Part shown: positions 1-11,177 of the stretch, piece after piece
Layout: every line of letters starts with the position of its first letter
How positions within the stretch are numbered: position 1 is the stretch's first letter
Assembly: GCA_008973525.1 (NCBI GenBank)
Contig: WACJ01000070.1
Span: 496,001-560,000 of the forward strand
DNA from: Stenopsyche tienmushanensis
Lineage: Eukaryota > Arthropoda > Insecta > Trichoptera > Stenopsychidae
Reading direction: 5' to 3'
DNA length: 64,000 nt
The notes under the pieces: model-generated
What the model was told of the DNA's origin: nothing
Database searches by the model: none
What the model saw: the letters and a program-made list of their open reading frames with translations, nothing else
Translations under genes and position numbers: made by a program

Positions 1-480
1 CATATTTTCAAAGTTTAAAATATATCCTCTAAAGAAATTTCCAAAATTTGAATTATTTCAGGAGTTGGAGCTATTTTAGTGACGCGGCAACTAAGCTGGT
101 CCTACCAGAATGAAATCTTTGAACGCGTTTTTCTCGAAATTACTTTTTTCAACGCGGTTGACATGATATCACAAGTTTTCTTTTACTGATTTTCTTCAAA
201 TTTAATATATATTTTTTTCTTATATAACCATCTATTGTCCCTACCAGATTTATGTCAAAATTTTATTTTAAACTATTTAAAAAAAAATAAAACTCTAAAA
301 AAATGAGATCAAAAAATGACTTTTTTTTAAACAGTCGCCATTTTGTAAAACTACAATTATTTTTATTTTTTTAGGTACAAACTATAGCAACATTCTATGA
401 ACTATGGAAATCAGCTTTAAAATTTATTAAATAGTTTTTTTTTCCACAAAAAATAATAATTTGGGTCAATCTAGTTAGGT
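1..480 (+). repeat. Unclassified dispersed repeat, family R1, copy 1
   Basis: The segment shares several ordered blocks with copies at 19600, 52360, 54780 and 61265: 'gaacgcgtttttctcgaa', 'cggttgacatgatatc', 'ccctaccagattta' followed by an A+T-rich spacer, and 'agtcgccattttg'. No protein-coding capacity or terminal structure was recognised. It is cut by the window start. Confidence 0.6.
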
Positions 481-3016
481 TTTTGCGAAGATATTCGCAT
501 AAATTGCCCTGAAAACATTTTTAAAATACTTATTTTAAATATATATTTGAAATTTTACACCTAAATTAATATCTGGCTCTCAAGGAAGTGTGCCAAAATC
601 TGCACACAATTTTGGATTCCGGCAATGCCCACTTAAAAGTTGTTATCAAAGAGCATAAACTCGTTGAAAACTAAATGAATAAGTTCAAACTAGTATGATG
701 GAATGACAGAATCATAGCGTTTATGAAGTAATAAATCAATTTTTCAATTAAATCTTGAATTAAATTGATAAGCTCCAAATCCATTATTGATTGATGCTAA
801 TAAATTTGTATGTAGAGTATCATATGGTTTCGATTATTGAGTCCTTATCGGAAAGGCTAATATAATTTAAGTCATATAAAATCTCTTAGAATTTATAAAA
901 CTTAATTACTAGGAGGAAACAAATCAACAAGACAGATGAAGGCAGGGAGCTTTTGTCAAAGAGACAAAGGACTCACGAAAGCATAAGAAACAGCGTGTAA
1001 TGTAGCATTAAAAAGTTTTACCTTAACAAATTTAAGATATTACAGCAAATAAAATGAAATATATGCGAGAATAGTTGTGAAAATTTAAATCTGAAATTGC
1101 TATCATAGCTCATAATATTTTTAAGAAACATTGATATTTTAAATTTAATCTAATATCTGTGATCTATCATGGAGTTTAATGATTAATTTTCGATTTGCGT
1201 TATTATATGCAATATTTAAATGAAGAATAATCAAATTTAAAGATGTTTGTTCATGACAAGTTCTTGCCGATTTTGATAGAAGCCTGATTTGGCTTAGTTT
1301 ATGCTCAAATATAATAAAGACAGCATCTCCGTAAGTTTTTATTTAAGAACTATTATATTTTTTTCGAGGGTAAAATGTCAAAATCCAAAACCTACCAACT
1401 TTATATTCGGCATTATATGCTACTGTTTTTCGATTGGTTCATTTTAAAGAAGAAAAAAATGTGTATGTGAAAAAAATTCTATGAACCAATTGATTGATGT
1501 GTTATGTTAGTCAAATCGACTAACATTAGATCTTTGAGATATTTAGAATAATACGATTTTTTTTTAAATTGTGAAATAATATTCAAATAATTGGCGAATA
1601 ATTTTATATGAATTATTGTAGATATGATTGACCAAAATAAAGCTTTAAGCAAAATAAAATTTTATTTAAAATTGTTTGAACATTTTGACAAAATTTTGGA
1701 GTGTATCCAAATAATGACACATATCTTAACTTTCAGCAGCTACTGTCATGAACTATTCCATATGAACGAATCACTCTTCGTATGTGCCAAAATATAATTT
1801 TGACTTTCATTCGGGCTTAAGCTTTTTATTATTTTTTTGCGCAAGAAAATTGTAGTTCGCAGGAAATATCGCATATCAGAAAAAAATGCAGAAAACATTC
1901 TTCGTATAATAATAGTAAATAATAAAATAGATTGTCACGAGTCTCGGTCGGTCGTATGAGATATGAGAGGGTTGAGGGAAACTGTCCAGGGATGGCCCGC
2001 GGTGCAATGATACACGCCACGGGGTGAGATAGACCGACTTGTAGGGTCCCTGGGGTGCGAACGCTTCAAAAGACCCCAGTGTCAACGTAGAAAATAAGCA
2101 TTCAAGTTTCCTTTTCTTTGTGCCCCCAATAATGCGCTATCCATCAACATTGCTTTAAAAATTCACGCCTTCAGTAATGTGAGATTCAATGGCCCAAAAT
2201 TTGGCTTGCCCTAGTTTACATTTCAACGTTAACCCTGACTTAGTTTTATTTATATTTAAGGCTTTATAATGTAACATTTTTGCAATAGGTACGATTGTGT
2301 GTAAGCAAATTATCAATTCTGTAGATAATAGAAAAACTTCTTATGGTGAATATAAAAAGACAATACTTTTAGGTTGGTCACTGAATATAGTTAATTTATT
2401 TAAAACTTCTCCAATTTAAGTTTTGAAAATTTTAAGTTTAAAAATAATTCATATTTACAAATTTAATCACAAAATAATAAATTTATTCCCTTTTTACAAT
2501 TATTTTTATTGAAGGAAAACCGGTTTAGGAGGCTGATTTTTTTAGCGTTGTATGTAATTTTTTTAACAAAGAAAAAAAAATTATTTCAGAGTTTTCTGCT
2601 TACAGATAATGTGAAATTCAGATTTTTTATTAAAAATCAATATAACACATTAATTTTATTAAAAAATATATATTTTGTAAAAACATTAACTAGGTTTAAA
2701 AAAATTAAAAAATTGCATACTTTAGAGGTGTTTTAAAAACAATGGCACGATTTTTCACTTACGACCTACTTTTTTGCATCTTACTTGTAAGAAAAACATA
2801 TTTTAAATAATAGTATCGTTCCAATATTTAAAAAGCTTCGCAAACATATTTTTGAATAGTTTTACTAACAATTTATGAAATTAAAACAAAAAGATTTTTC
2901 GAACCGTTTAAACTAGTTTCTTCCCTTAAGTCAGAAGAGTTATTTCAATAATTATATTGCACAAACACAGAGATATTACAAGGAGGTGGCAAAGGAGGCA
3001 CCCACCACGGGCGCAA
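481..3016. other. A+T-rich non-coding DNA without recognised features
   Basis: No frame longer than about 75 codons resembles a protein, and nothing matches the repeat families seen elsewhere. A short G+C-richer patch at 1930-2110 is unassigned. The stretch is probably DIP intron. Confidence 0.5.
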
Positions 3017-3223
3017 CTAGAATTGGGGCGCAAAACGTAGAATACCGACCCAGTTCTGATGAACAACAATAATTTCGATCAGTCTTCTTCGGACAACTTC
3101 GTTTTCTAATGAGAGTTCGTAATCGTTCTGTATATATGTTTGAGTATGGAGTCCAGTCGCCGCGAGGCGTTCATTTGTCTTGTCAGCGGTCCGAAAAGCG
3201 GACCGGTTGAACACACAGACCAT
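3017..3223 (-). pseudogene. Possible Tc1-type transposase fragment
   Basis: The minus-strand translation contains NERLAATGLHTQ, then an L..ENEVVRRRLIEI block and HQNWVGILRF. The order RL..GL, then L....R.RL, then a (H)xNW element about 45 residues later resembles the segment of Tc1-family transposases between the DNA-binding domain and the first catalytic aspartate. No DDE motif follows; the similarity stops at about 3017. The match is short and judged by eye, so chance resemblance is possible. Confidence 0.35.
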
Positions 3224-3550
3224 ATGACTACTCCGTCGTCTTTTAGAGTATTTTTAAGCATTTATTATGATGGCTCGTGCTGGTGTGACGATGGCATCAT
3301 CATGACGCTGTTTTTCGCCTGTTGTGAGCAAACGCGGCACCCGTCTTGCGCAAAGCTTTCGCATGTGCAAACTTTCAGTCAAAATGTGAAACATTTTTTG
3401 AAAGGTCAACCAAGTCTGCTAACTCGCACACTTACTGCCGATGGTCGTCCAATAGCATTTTGTGGATTTACTTCATCATTTCTGGAGTGGTTACCTCATT
3501 TGGTCGACTACTGCGATTGTACGACATCGTTTAAACTTTCCTATACCATG

Positions 3551-3650
3551 ATGTATTTATTACAACTTGACTCTAATAATGGGAATATCGATATGAAATA
3601 TAATAGATACAGAGTTCAAAATGTCATATGGTGTACCGAATACATATCAT
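3551..3650 (+). repeat. Dispersed repeat B, partial copy
   Basis: About 90 bp (for example 'ctctaataatgggaatatcg' and 'atgaaatataatagatac') match the copies at 10180-10436 and, inverted, 55434-55685. A weaker similarity at 3905-3960 ('cgtccttattgaaa') matches sequence just right of the hAT fragment at 10740, so 3551-3960 may be a rearranged relic of the same element. Confidence 0.55.
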
Positions 3651-4068
3651 AGTAGCACGCGGGTGTTTTTTATTTAGTATTTTTTTTAAAGGCGCCATCT
3701 ATGCGTTAGGTCGGGTATTTTTGGGACTTATAATTGGATTTCCGAGAGGGGGGGGGGTGAGATATTTGCAACGGTTACTTCATGCCCTCAACTATATAAT
3801 ACAATTGCTCAATTGCTCATTTGATTGGATATTTTTTAACAAAAAAAAAGAAAAAGACGGCACTATGCATCACACAGCGTATGCCATGATGGACAGATAA
3901 ATTGTTTTATTTATATTTAAAAGTTGAACGTCCTTATTGAAAGACTTTAGACAGTATTAATTTACAAGATAGAATACAAGATAATTATATTTATAAGCTT
4001 TCTATTAAATATTTGCACATTTATTCATGCAATATTAAAGGTGAAATATTTTACAACCATAATACATG

Positions 4069-4542
4069 TTAGAAAATCATATTTAATTGATATTCTTCAC
4101 AATTTTTCGATGAAAAAATAATTTCACACCCAACCGTATTCAAGGCAAATAAATTATTTTGGCGTCGAATAAAATTGTAAAGAAACATACCATTTAATTT
4201 CTGAAGACTTCCAAGATTCCCTCTCAAAAGATCGTCCACAATAATTAAACCTGTTGATAGATTCATATACTCATTCATATTCATTTCGAAAGAGATTGTA
4301 TTCATAATTTTCGCAACGAGGATATGAAATTTACGACATAATTTCAGGATATATCCAAATGGGATAATTTTAATATACACGAGCGGCCTTTGTATGAGAA
4401 CGCAGAAAACTTGGTCATATTTTTTCATTAAGATGTAAAACGTAATAACGTATAATAAAAAATAAGCATTTTCTACAACATTCTGTCGGGGAGCAACTGC
4501 AAGATAGCAATGATGAAAATTAATAACGGATGAGTGCAACAC
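4069..4542 (-). CDS. Unidentified 157-codon open reading frame
   Basis: An open frame of 157 codons in DNA this rich in A+T is unusual, because stops should occur about every 12-15 codons. The translation is hydrophobic near residues 25-45 (ENAYFLLYVITFYILM) and polar or mixed later (VDDLLRGNLGSLQKLNG). I do not recognise a family. A reasonable splice acceptor (tatcttgcag) lies inside it near 4498, so the true coding part, if any, could begin there at LAVAPRQNVVENAY. It may be an exon, a transposon relic or chance. It would be nested in the DIP intron on the same strand. Confidence 0.3.
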   Translation of the reverse strand: MLHSSVINFHHCYLAVAPRQNVVENAYFLLYVITFYILMKKYDQVFCVLIQRPLVYIKIIPFGYILKLCRKFHILVAKIMNTISFEMNMNEYMNLSTGLIIVDDLLRGNLGSLQKLNGMFLYNFIRRQNNLFALNTVGCEIIFSSKNCEEYQLNMIF

Positions 4543-6124
4543 GGGTCTAATGTGCTAATATATCAGAGGCACCCCCAACAATTACAGGGAGGAAAAGAAC
4601 TCCCCCCCTGCTTATATCTTGATTAGTTTCCACTCTTTTGGGCAGTGGTAATTCTTCTCGCTGGCATTAAATTCGAGTTTATCTTTCGATTACAGTTGAC
4701 TATTATTAATAGATTTGGAAGCAGTTATTCGTGTAAATTACTCCGAGCATAGTGCGTCTAGTAAAGTTAATTTGATGAATCGGTCGCTCATCAGCTGGTC
4801 CATTAGACACACCTGCTCCCTGTCTAGCAGAAGATGGGTGCGGTTTCGGAACAAGGTGGATCTACCTGGACCAGGGGATTATCTCGAAGGTATGGTGCTT
4901 TAGCCTCCCTTCACCCACCATCGACATCCCTTAGGCTTACCGCACAAACGGGCGAAGATCCGTCGACTAAATTGCGGGGATAATTTCAACAACATAGATT
5001 TTTCACGGCGATCATTCATAATACTAATTGAGTACAACGATTATAATAAATATTTATAAGCCCTCGAGATAATCTGTTTTTTAGCGGCTCAATTTTTCAG
5101 CGCGATCACGTTGTAGGTCTTCTTGAATAATTTCCTGCCTACTTCTTTGCTCGTTACTGAGATAAAGCGAGCCAAAAATGAATAAGACACCTTTCATATA
5201 ATAAGATAAAAGGAATTAATGATTGTTTATATAATCCAGGATTTATTTCTTGGTATTTTTCTGGAAGAAATTTGCTCAGATCTCAGATAATTGATGTTGT
5301 TTAACCGAAAAAATCATGATTATAACATTTTATAACCCAAAACGGCAAAACGAATAGGATGGGTGTTATGGGGTAGGATGGGTACTGGACGTCTTAACAG
5401 AACACAAACAAAAATATATTTATTTAATACATTTAAAATCGTTTAAAAATTGAACTTTTATACTAAATAGGTGAATACTTTTCGATACCCATAATTTTTA
5501 AATGTTGTTTCAATCGCATTTTTTGTTAGAAATTCAATTTTTCACTTTTTAAAGTCTGATAATTTTGGGTCAAGTTGTTGTTTAATTCATTAGATGTAAA
5601 TAAACGTCGTCCATTTAAATTTCAAATATATATTTTTGGGCAAATACACTATTTTTAATATCAGAAATATGCACATTTTTTCCTGAAAACATGTAAATCT
5701 CCTTATCCTCCTTTCATAATACAGATTGTTTCCATGGAAATGTATACATTTTCCTGATAGTAATAGTGCCTCATTTCTTTGGAACATTTTTAAATGCTCT
5801 CTTTTTTATTTCCCCAGTACAAAGAGCTTCACAGTACGGTATAAGCTTTTCATTCTTGCAATATACCGGGTGAATTCCAATTTCAGGGCTTTAACTTTGT
5901 AATATAATACATTTTCATTTGCGATACGTTTTCTTTTAGTTGCTTTTCGCTCTTTCGTGCTATTTTCAGCTCGTTTTAATTCCGAAGTTTGTGTTTCCCT
6001 ATGTTTTTTAATAGATTGCATCATTAGACAATAGCGATTTTAATAAGCCCAATGAGGCAATTTTTAAGTTTTTCCTTGAGAAAGCTTTTTTGTTGTTGTG
6101 GTATTACATTAAGAAGGAACTGAC
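4543..6124. other. Intronic DNA with little recognisable content
   Basis: A moderately G+C-rich patch at 4715-5000 has no protein similarity. The stretch 5330-5420 ('aggatgggtgttatgg') resembles 41240-41310, where it sits in a mariner relic, and may be a tiny mariner fragment. The rest is A+T-rich. Confidence 0.45.
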
Positions 6125-6317
6125 CTCTCGTTTTAAGTCCGCTGGACTCCCTAACTGTTATATCTACGCCATCCTCGCGCCGCCACTGCACGTGTGGGGG
6201 TGGAGAGCCACGCGCCTTGCACGTGAGCTTCACTGTCCCTCCTTCAGGAACCATTACATCACCTGAAGTCTCCTCGGGTATGAAGTCTGGAGGCACCACC
6301 ACGTCCAGATACCCCAG
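6125..6317 (-). CDS. DIP gene, exon coding the first part of Ig domain 2
   Basis: The exon has 64 codons plus one base (phase 1 end), with an attag acceptor and a gtcagt donor. It starts LGYLDVVVPPDF, includes EETSGDVMVPEGGTVKLTCK and the WRREDG block, and ends at LKTR. The inter-domain linker 'LDVVVPPD', the first Ig2 cysteine (LTCKARG) and the C-strand tryptophan (VQWRREDG) are DIP features. The second Ig2 cysteine, Ig3 and the C-terminal membrane anchor are absent. No matching exon was seen between 1 and 6124, so they should lie beyond the window start. An open frame continues past the donor to 6024, but it loses Ig similarity and is intronic read-through. Confidence 0.9.
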
Positions 6318-6650
6318 CTAATGAAACAACAATAAAATATATAACACGTACATTTTATAAAGCAACGAAGTCAGAAATATAAAAGTGGACAATATATTCA
6401 TATTAATTTTTCATCCATTATTTAAAATCATTGATATTTAAATTTAAAAAATTGGCATGGTTTTATTATAAATTTCCTACATTATAGAACCCCATGTCTA
6501 TTAAATTGAATGTATGTCTGTCCGTCGTATGTATGCAATGTTTGTCGTGTATATTGACATAATCTTCATGCAAAACATTTTTTTTACATTAAAACCACAT
6601 GACTTGGGGATCCAAATTTATAAATGAATGCAAATAACAATATTATATTA

Positions 6651-7463
6651 TGGGTGTCCCATAAGTTTCTTTCGATTTCATATTAAGAAAAAAATTAACA
6701 ATAATTTGTATTACATCAAAATTTATTGAATAAGATATGATCTATTCTGTTCTACTACCTTTCTCCATTTCTCCGGAAGCCTCATAATGCCTTCTTGCCA
6801 AAATTTACCAGGTTTGTTGGCAAAATATTGATCAAGGTACATTTTTATATCATTTTTTGAATTAAAATTTTTACCACGTAAAGAATTTTTCAATGAAGAA
6901 ATAAATAATAATCTGAAGGGACAATGTCCGGAGAGTATGGAGGATGAGACAAAACATCCCAATCAAATGATAATAATTTATTTCTGACGAGCAAAGACTT
7001 ATGAGGCCTGGCGTTATCGTGATGAAATACAACGTCTCGTCTGTTCGCTAATTCTGGCCGTTTTCTGGCAATTGTCTAGTTGGAAACAATATCTTCTTGA
7101 ATTGATTATTTTACCTTGCTGAAGTAGCTCATAATAAACTACCCCCTTCCAGTCCCACCAAATGCATAGCAATTTTATTTTGGATGTTAGCTAGGTTTAG
7201 CTACTGTTAAAGCTTCTGTACCCTTGGTCCAAGACCGTTTACGTTGGATATTCTCATAGAGTATCCAACTTTCATCTCCAGTGACAAGTCTCTTCACACA
7301 TCTGAACGATTGATGTTGCCCAATTTTATCAGATGATTATGGACAGATGTTCGTGGAATTTCTAGCTTGTTAGCTATTTTGCGAACATTATATCGTGAGT
7401 TTTCTTCAACCATGGATATGATTAGATCTGTGTTAATTTGCGAAAGAAACTTATGGGACAACC
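6651..7463 (-). mobile_element. Degenerate mariner element with both terminal inverted repeats
   Basis: The ends carry matching inverted repeats containing TGTCCCATAAGTTTCTTTCG at about 6655-6674 and its complement at about 7441-7460. The transposase runs on the minus strand and is broken by frameshifts and stops. Pieces in order are NKLEIPRTSVHNHLIKLG (near 7320-7370), CIWWDWKGVVYYELL (near 7125-7170), SHPPYSPD-like residues near 6930-6960, and the mariner C-terminus LRGKNFNSKNDIKMYLDQYF with LPEKWRKVVEQN (6723-6910). The N-terminal helix-turn-helix region is missing: sequence passes from the end repeat almost directly to 'MVEEN'. It is non-functional. Confidence 0.85.
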
Positions 7464-7576
7464 TTACACTATACAAGCAGTTAATTTTTGAAGTATTTCC
7501 CAACTTACTTGGTTATTGGCTAAATATGAGAGTTAATTTAAATCAAAATTTTAACTTGAAGCTTTCCAAAACTACG

Positions 7577-8180
7577 AGAAAGTAATGTTACAAGGGTTCA
7601 TGAGATCGATATTTTTTTTAATTTCGAAGTTAGCGCCCCAAACATGTAAGGAGGGATCCTTCTGGTCAGTTAGAATGGTTCAAAATGTTTGTCGGCCATT
7701 TTGTTTAGTGACAGTAAATTCTTCCCATGTAGAAGTCGTCACGCGCTCCCATTCATGCGAGATCTAAATTTGACTTTGCAGAATAATGAAATACAATAAT
7801 GATATGATGAGTCGACAGCATGTCACAAAGTGGGTTATGTTGTTTAGAAAAATATATATTGATACGCAAGACGAGGCAAGAAATGGGAGACTATCAGTCA
7901 CTTCTGACACCGTCAAAATCACTTCGATCATTTTGCGAAACTTTTGGATCATTTTGCATTGAAGGGATAAGCTTTTCTAGATCATGACTGGGGATGAGAT
8001 GTGGATGTGTTACGTTGGATATTCTCATAGAGTATCCAACTTTCGTCTCCGGTGACAAGTCTCTTCAAAAAAATGACTATGATTAGATCTGTGTTCATTT
8101 GCGAAAGAAACTTATGGGACAACCTAATACAAGCATTTTTTGATCCTTCGTAAATGTTGTAACCTTACTTACTGGATAAC
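7577..8180 (+). mobile_element. Short mariner derivative containing a segment of a different mariner
   Basis: The outer ends are the family-2 mariner repeats: 'agaaagtaatgttacaa' at 7577 and 'gttgtaaccttacttactgg' at about 8157-8176. The left portion resembles the leader of the copies at 28190, 30205 and 43735 ('gtcggccattttgtt'). A degenerate catalytic motif (GDEMW) is read near 7990. From about 8009 to 8134 the sequence instead matches the neighbouring element at 6651-7463 in the same orientation, including its end repeat, with an internal deletion that joins its two outer parts. The whole is non-coding. Confidence 0.75.
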
Positions 8181-8499
8181 CCTCGTACTTAATTTTCACA
8201 AGTTGATCGAACATCCATTAAATTAAATAACATATTTATATTGAGTATCTACAATGATCAATTCGTAATAAGTGGATTTCATTGGAGTCAGATGTCAGTT
8301 TGCGTCACGTTTGCATGTCAGCATCATAGTTATTTAAGAGGAGCCGTGTTTTTATAATATTCGCACATACGTTCATAATGAAAAAAGTCTACGTATGTAA
8401 CTATTTTTATACGATGCAATAAAAAAAACTTTTTTAGATTTTTTTATAAAAAAAATTACATAATGACAGAATTGCCATTTGATCTATATGAAAGCAATT

Positions 8500-8890
8500 A
8501 TATATCTTATTTTAATCTCTGCCCAATGTTGGGAAGAAAACCTGACAGTCTCATTACGGGGGCATTAATTTTCGTCCCGGGCGAGCTAATCACTTCCTTG
8601 TAAATTTGGCCGTTCTTTCAAACACTAACAAGGCCACATCTGTCGTCAGGTTGCAGGTATTGAGTCCTGACGGCAACCTGAATCCGAAATCGCCTTGTCG
8701 TGGTCGGATTTCCGGCTGATCCCGGAACAATGTCGGTGACCCCCGCTCGTCATGTTTCCAGGGAGCAAAAAGGGACGCTCACCTTTCGCCGGGGGGAGAG
8801 ATTACTGCACCGCGCAGGGCTGCTCCACTTGGAACCTTACATATTTGACTGCGAGATGAAATTTATGCGACCATTTGTTTGATGTAACAA
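8500..8890. other. G+C-richer non-repetitive island in the DIP intron
   Basis: The stretch lacks similarity to the repeat families here and is clearly richer in G+C than its surroundings. Short open frames (for example 8700-8882) show no recognisable protein. It could be conserved regulatory DNA. Confidence 0.3.
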
Positions 8891-9929
8891 CGTGAATTAA
8901 TAACGCCCAAGACTTAATCTTTCGCGATTTATGGGCCACCCAACAAACTTACTAGGCTATGGGCGCTCCCACGGTGATGCAACATATTTTTGAAAGCCCT
9001 GTCGCGTATATTTTCACATATAACCCATAGATTAACAGATATGGCAGATTGTTGAAATTATATTAACGATAAATCATATTTGGGCATAAGTATTTTTTTA
9101 TGAACAATTCATATGGAGATTTAACTGGAACATGACAAATCGGGATATCATCAAAAGGTCTATCGTAAATATAATATCAAGAATATCGAATTTTTGCTCA
9201 ACTCCCACTCACAAAATATCTCCACCCAAAATGTAAATGGATATCAAAGTATGTTCGAATTTTGTATGTGGGGCTTGTTTATCGTTAATTTTTTTGCTAT
9301 TGAATAATTTTCGAGCAATTTCCCAAATGAATTGCTTTATGTTAAATTTGTATGGGTAGTCTCATAAGGCACGCTTATGCAGATAAGCCATTCTTCTGGG
9401 CTTACATAACATGAAAAAGTCTTGGTAATTGTTTGCGTGACATAAGACAGTATTATTAACGTTCCGGTGAGAAAAGCTGTGGAAATTCTCAAAAGGAAAT
9501 TGTTGCCATTTGAACAGCCCGAGATTGAAATAATAACTTTTCACGTAAGAAATATTTTTATTAGGGGCTGTTTGAGCAACGTGTGTGCTTAATGATGATT
9601 TGCTGTTCAATTACCAAGTGTGAATATTTTTATGGGGGTGATAATTTTGGGTCGTTTGTCATTTTTATTAATACTATTTCCGAGCTATTTTTATTATATA
9701 GGGCCCTTCAATAGAGACGCTCTAAATTTGTTAAGTTACAGCGGCTATATTATTAAAAGAATATCTATCAAATTTATTGTAAATTATTTTTTTATATATG
9801 GCAAATTATTATAGAAGATTATAATGTTGAATAATATATGAAAATTATCAAATTTTATTTTTTAAAATAAAAGTTCGATAAACGTTTCGCCAAAAAATTC
9901 ACATTAAGCAACGATGCCCATCTTTGAAT

Positions 9930-10040
9930 GTCCCAATTAGGGAATCCAATCCCGGGATTCTGGATCCCGGACAGATTTAGCTGCACACGAATCCCGTGAT
10001 TAATAAACGTAGTCCCGAAAAATTCAGGATTGAAATTTTT
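9930..10040. repeat. cccggga-rich degenerate inverted motif, possible transposon end
   Basis: The run contains clustered inverted copies of tcccgggat-like words (for example 'tcccgggattctggatcccg') and lies about 150 bp before repeat B and the hAT fragment. It may belong to the same relic. Confidence 0.35.
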
Positions 10041-10179
10041 ATCTAACAGAAATCGCACACCTCACCTTAATGTTGAAGTGTACTATATCGATATATTCTC
10101 GCCAAAATCTGAACGCTTGGAAACAGTGGCGTAACTACTAATTGTTGAGCTTAGGCGACGCCTAGGGACAGTAACTGTC

Positions 10180-10436
10180 TAATCTATATATACAATACAT
10201 AAATATTTTTCAAATTGTTATATTAACCTTTCTCTACCGGTGATGTATTTACTACACCTCGACTCTAATAATGGGAATATCGATATGAAATATAATAGAT
10301 ACGGCGTTCAAAATTTTTGTATACTTCCGTAATATAATTACGAATCACATCAAAGTATTATAGTATATAGGTATTCATCTGCAGCGACGGAAATAAATAA
10401 TTTGTCGGGAAATCGGGAATTTTGCGAGTTTTAGTC
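10180..10436 (+). repeat. Dispersed repeat B, longest copy
   Basis: About 250 bp, from an A+T-rich start ('caaattgttatattaacc') to 'cgggaattttgcgagtttta', match the inverted copy at 55434-55685 almost throughout and the partial copy at 3551. It directly abuts the hAT transposase fragment, so it may be part of a hAT element. Confidence 0.75.
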
Positions 10437-10690
10437 TTTATCTCAGCAGATTTCATGGTCATATTTATGGTATTATACGAAAATGGGGGCTCACGCGGTC
10501 ATCCACTCGAACTAGCATTTAAAAATCTGATGACGATACCTCCAACGATTGTGGAGGCTGAGCGTGCATTTTCAGCAGCAAGTTGTCTGGCTACCAAAAT
10601 CAGATCCAGACTAAATCACGAAACACTCGATGCTTTAATGTTACTATGGGCATATTTTAGTTATCGTCATCTTAAATCGCAGATCTATGA
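10437..10690 (+). pseudogene. hAT transposase C-terminal (dimerisation) fragment
   Basis: The plus-strand translation reads LAFKNLMTIPPTIVEAERAF, then SAASCLATKIRSRLNHETLD and ALMLLWAYF. This is the conserved C-terminal hAT dimerisation motif: IPPT...ERAFS, then K.R.RL..ETL..LM.L. Only this end survives; no BED finger or catalytic residues are present upstream. The remaining frame runs into A+T-rich sequence towards 10775. It lies antisense to the DIP gene. Confidence 0.82.
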
Positions 10691-10796
10691 TAGATGTTTG
10701 AACAATATTATATTTTATACTTATTGCCACAAAAAGTCAAGCGTCCTTATTGAAATATCCTATAATATTGTTTAATAAATAAATAAAATCAAATAC

Positions 10797-10982
10797 CTGG
10801 CTCTTCATGGGGTCTGTGTTCATTTGGCACATGTACTGTCCACGATCTTCCTCTTGAACATTTCTTATGTGGAGATACCATGTGGAATGGTCGCTATGTG
10901 ACACCGAAACACGTGGATTGTGTGTAATCACGTGGTCATGTATGGCCTGAATGGCCTTCGTATCCGCCTTCACCCAACCCAC
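10797..10982 (-). CDS. DIP gene, exon coding the second half of Ig domain 1
   Basis: This is a 62-codon exon, phase 0 at both ends, with a ...tgtctcag acceptor and a gtattt donor. It opens VGWVKADTKAIQAIHDHVIT, contains NPRVSVSH and the LHIRNVQEEDRGQYMC block, and ends TDPMKSQ. The W of VGWVK, the D.G.Y.C motif and the second domain cysteine complete the Ig fold begun in the preceding exon. WVKADTKAI, HVIT.NPR and QxNTDPMK are hallmark segments of DIPs, which separates this gene from the related Dprs, lachesin and other IgLON-type proteins. The exon follows the previous one after a 195-bp intron. Its donor side is about 20 bp from a decayed transposon, and the splice signals look intact. Confidence 0.92.
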
Positions 10983-11177
10983 CTGAGACACATCAAAAAG
11001 AAAAAAACATTCATTTTACAGCCCCCCAACATTCGTATTCCATCATCCCTATAAATAGAACACGGGGGAGGGCATCACATATGATTAAATAATATTGTTT
11101 TAAAATATGTCACATTTGAAATGTTTCCGCTCGTGTCCCAAATGTTATTAAGTTTTACTCTCGGAATAAAATATTAC
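10983..11177 (-). other. Short DIP intron inside Ig domain 1
   Basis: This 195-bp intron separates the two halves of the first Ig domain. It starts gtaata and ends with a T-rich tract followed by tgtctcag. It is in phase 0 and free of recognisable transposons. Confidence 0.85.

Larger units (their letters stand above)
6318..10796 (-). other. 4.5-kb DIP intron between Ig1 and Ig2, filled with transposon relics
   Basis: The intron starts gtattt (minus strand, below 10797) and ends attag (above 6317). In genomic order from low to high coordinates it holds a degenerate mariner (6651-7463), a second mixed mariner derivative (7577-8180), a G+C-richer non-repetitive stretch (8500-8890), a repeat rich in cccggga motifs (9930-10040), and a dispersed repeat plus hAT fragment (10180-10775). 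8900-9900 is A+T-rich with no recognisable feature. Confidence 0.7.

Noticed and set aside
3140..3652. 170-codon plus frame
   Set aside because: No domain is recognisable; its right end is repeat B and its left end overlaps the minus-strand Tc1-like segment. It is treated as chance within repeats.
6024..6124. Extension of the Ig2 exon frame beyond the donor
   Set aside because: Ig similarity ends exactly at a gtcagt donor; the remaining lysine/leucine-rich translation is intronic.
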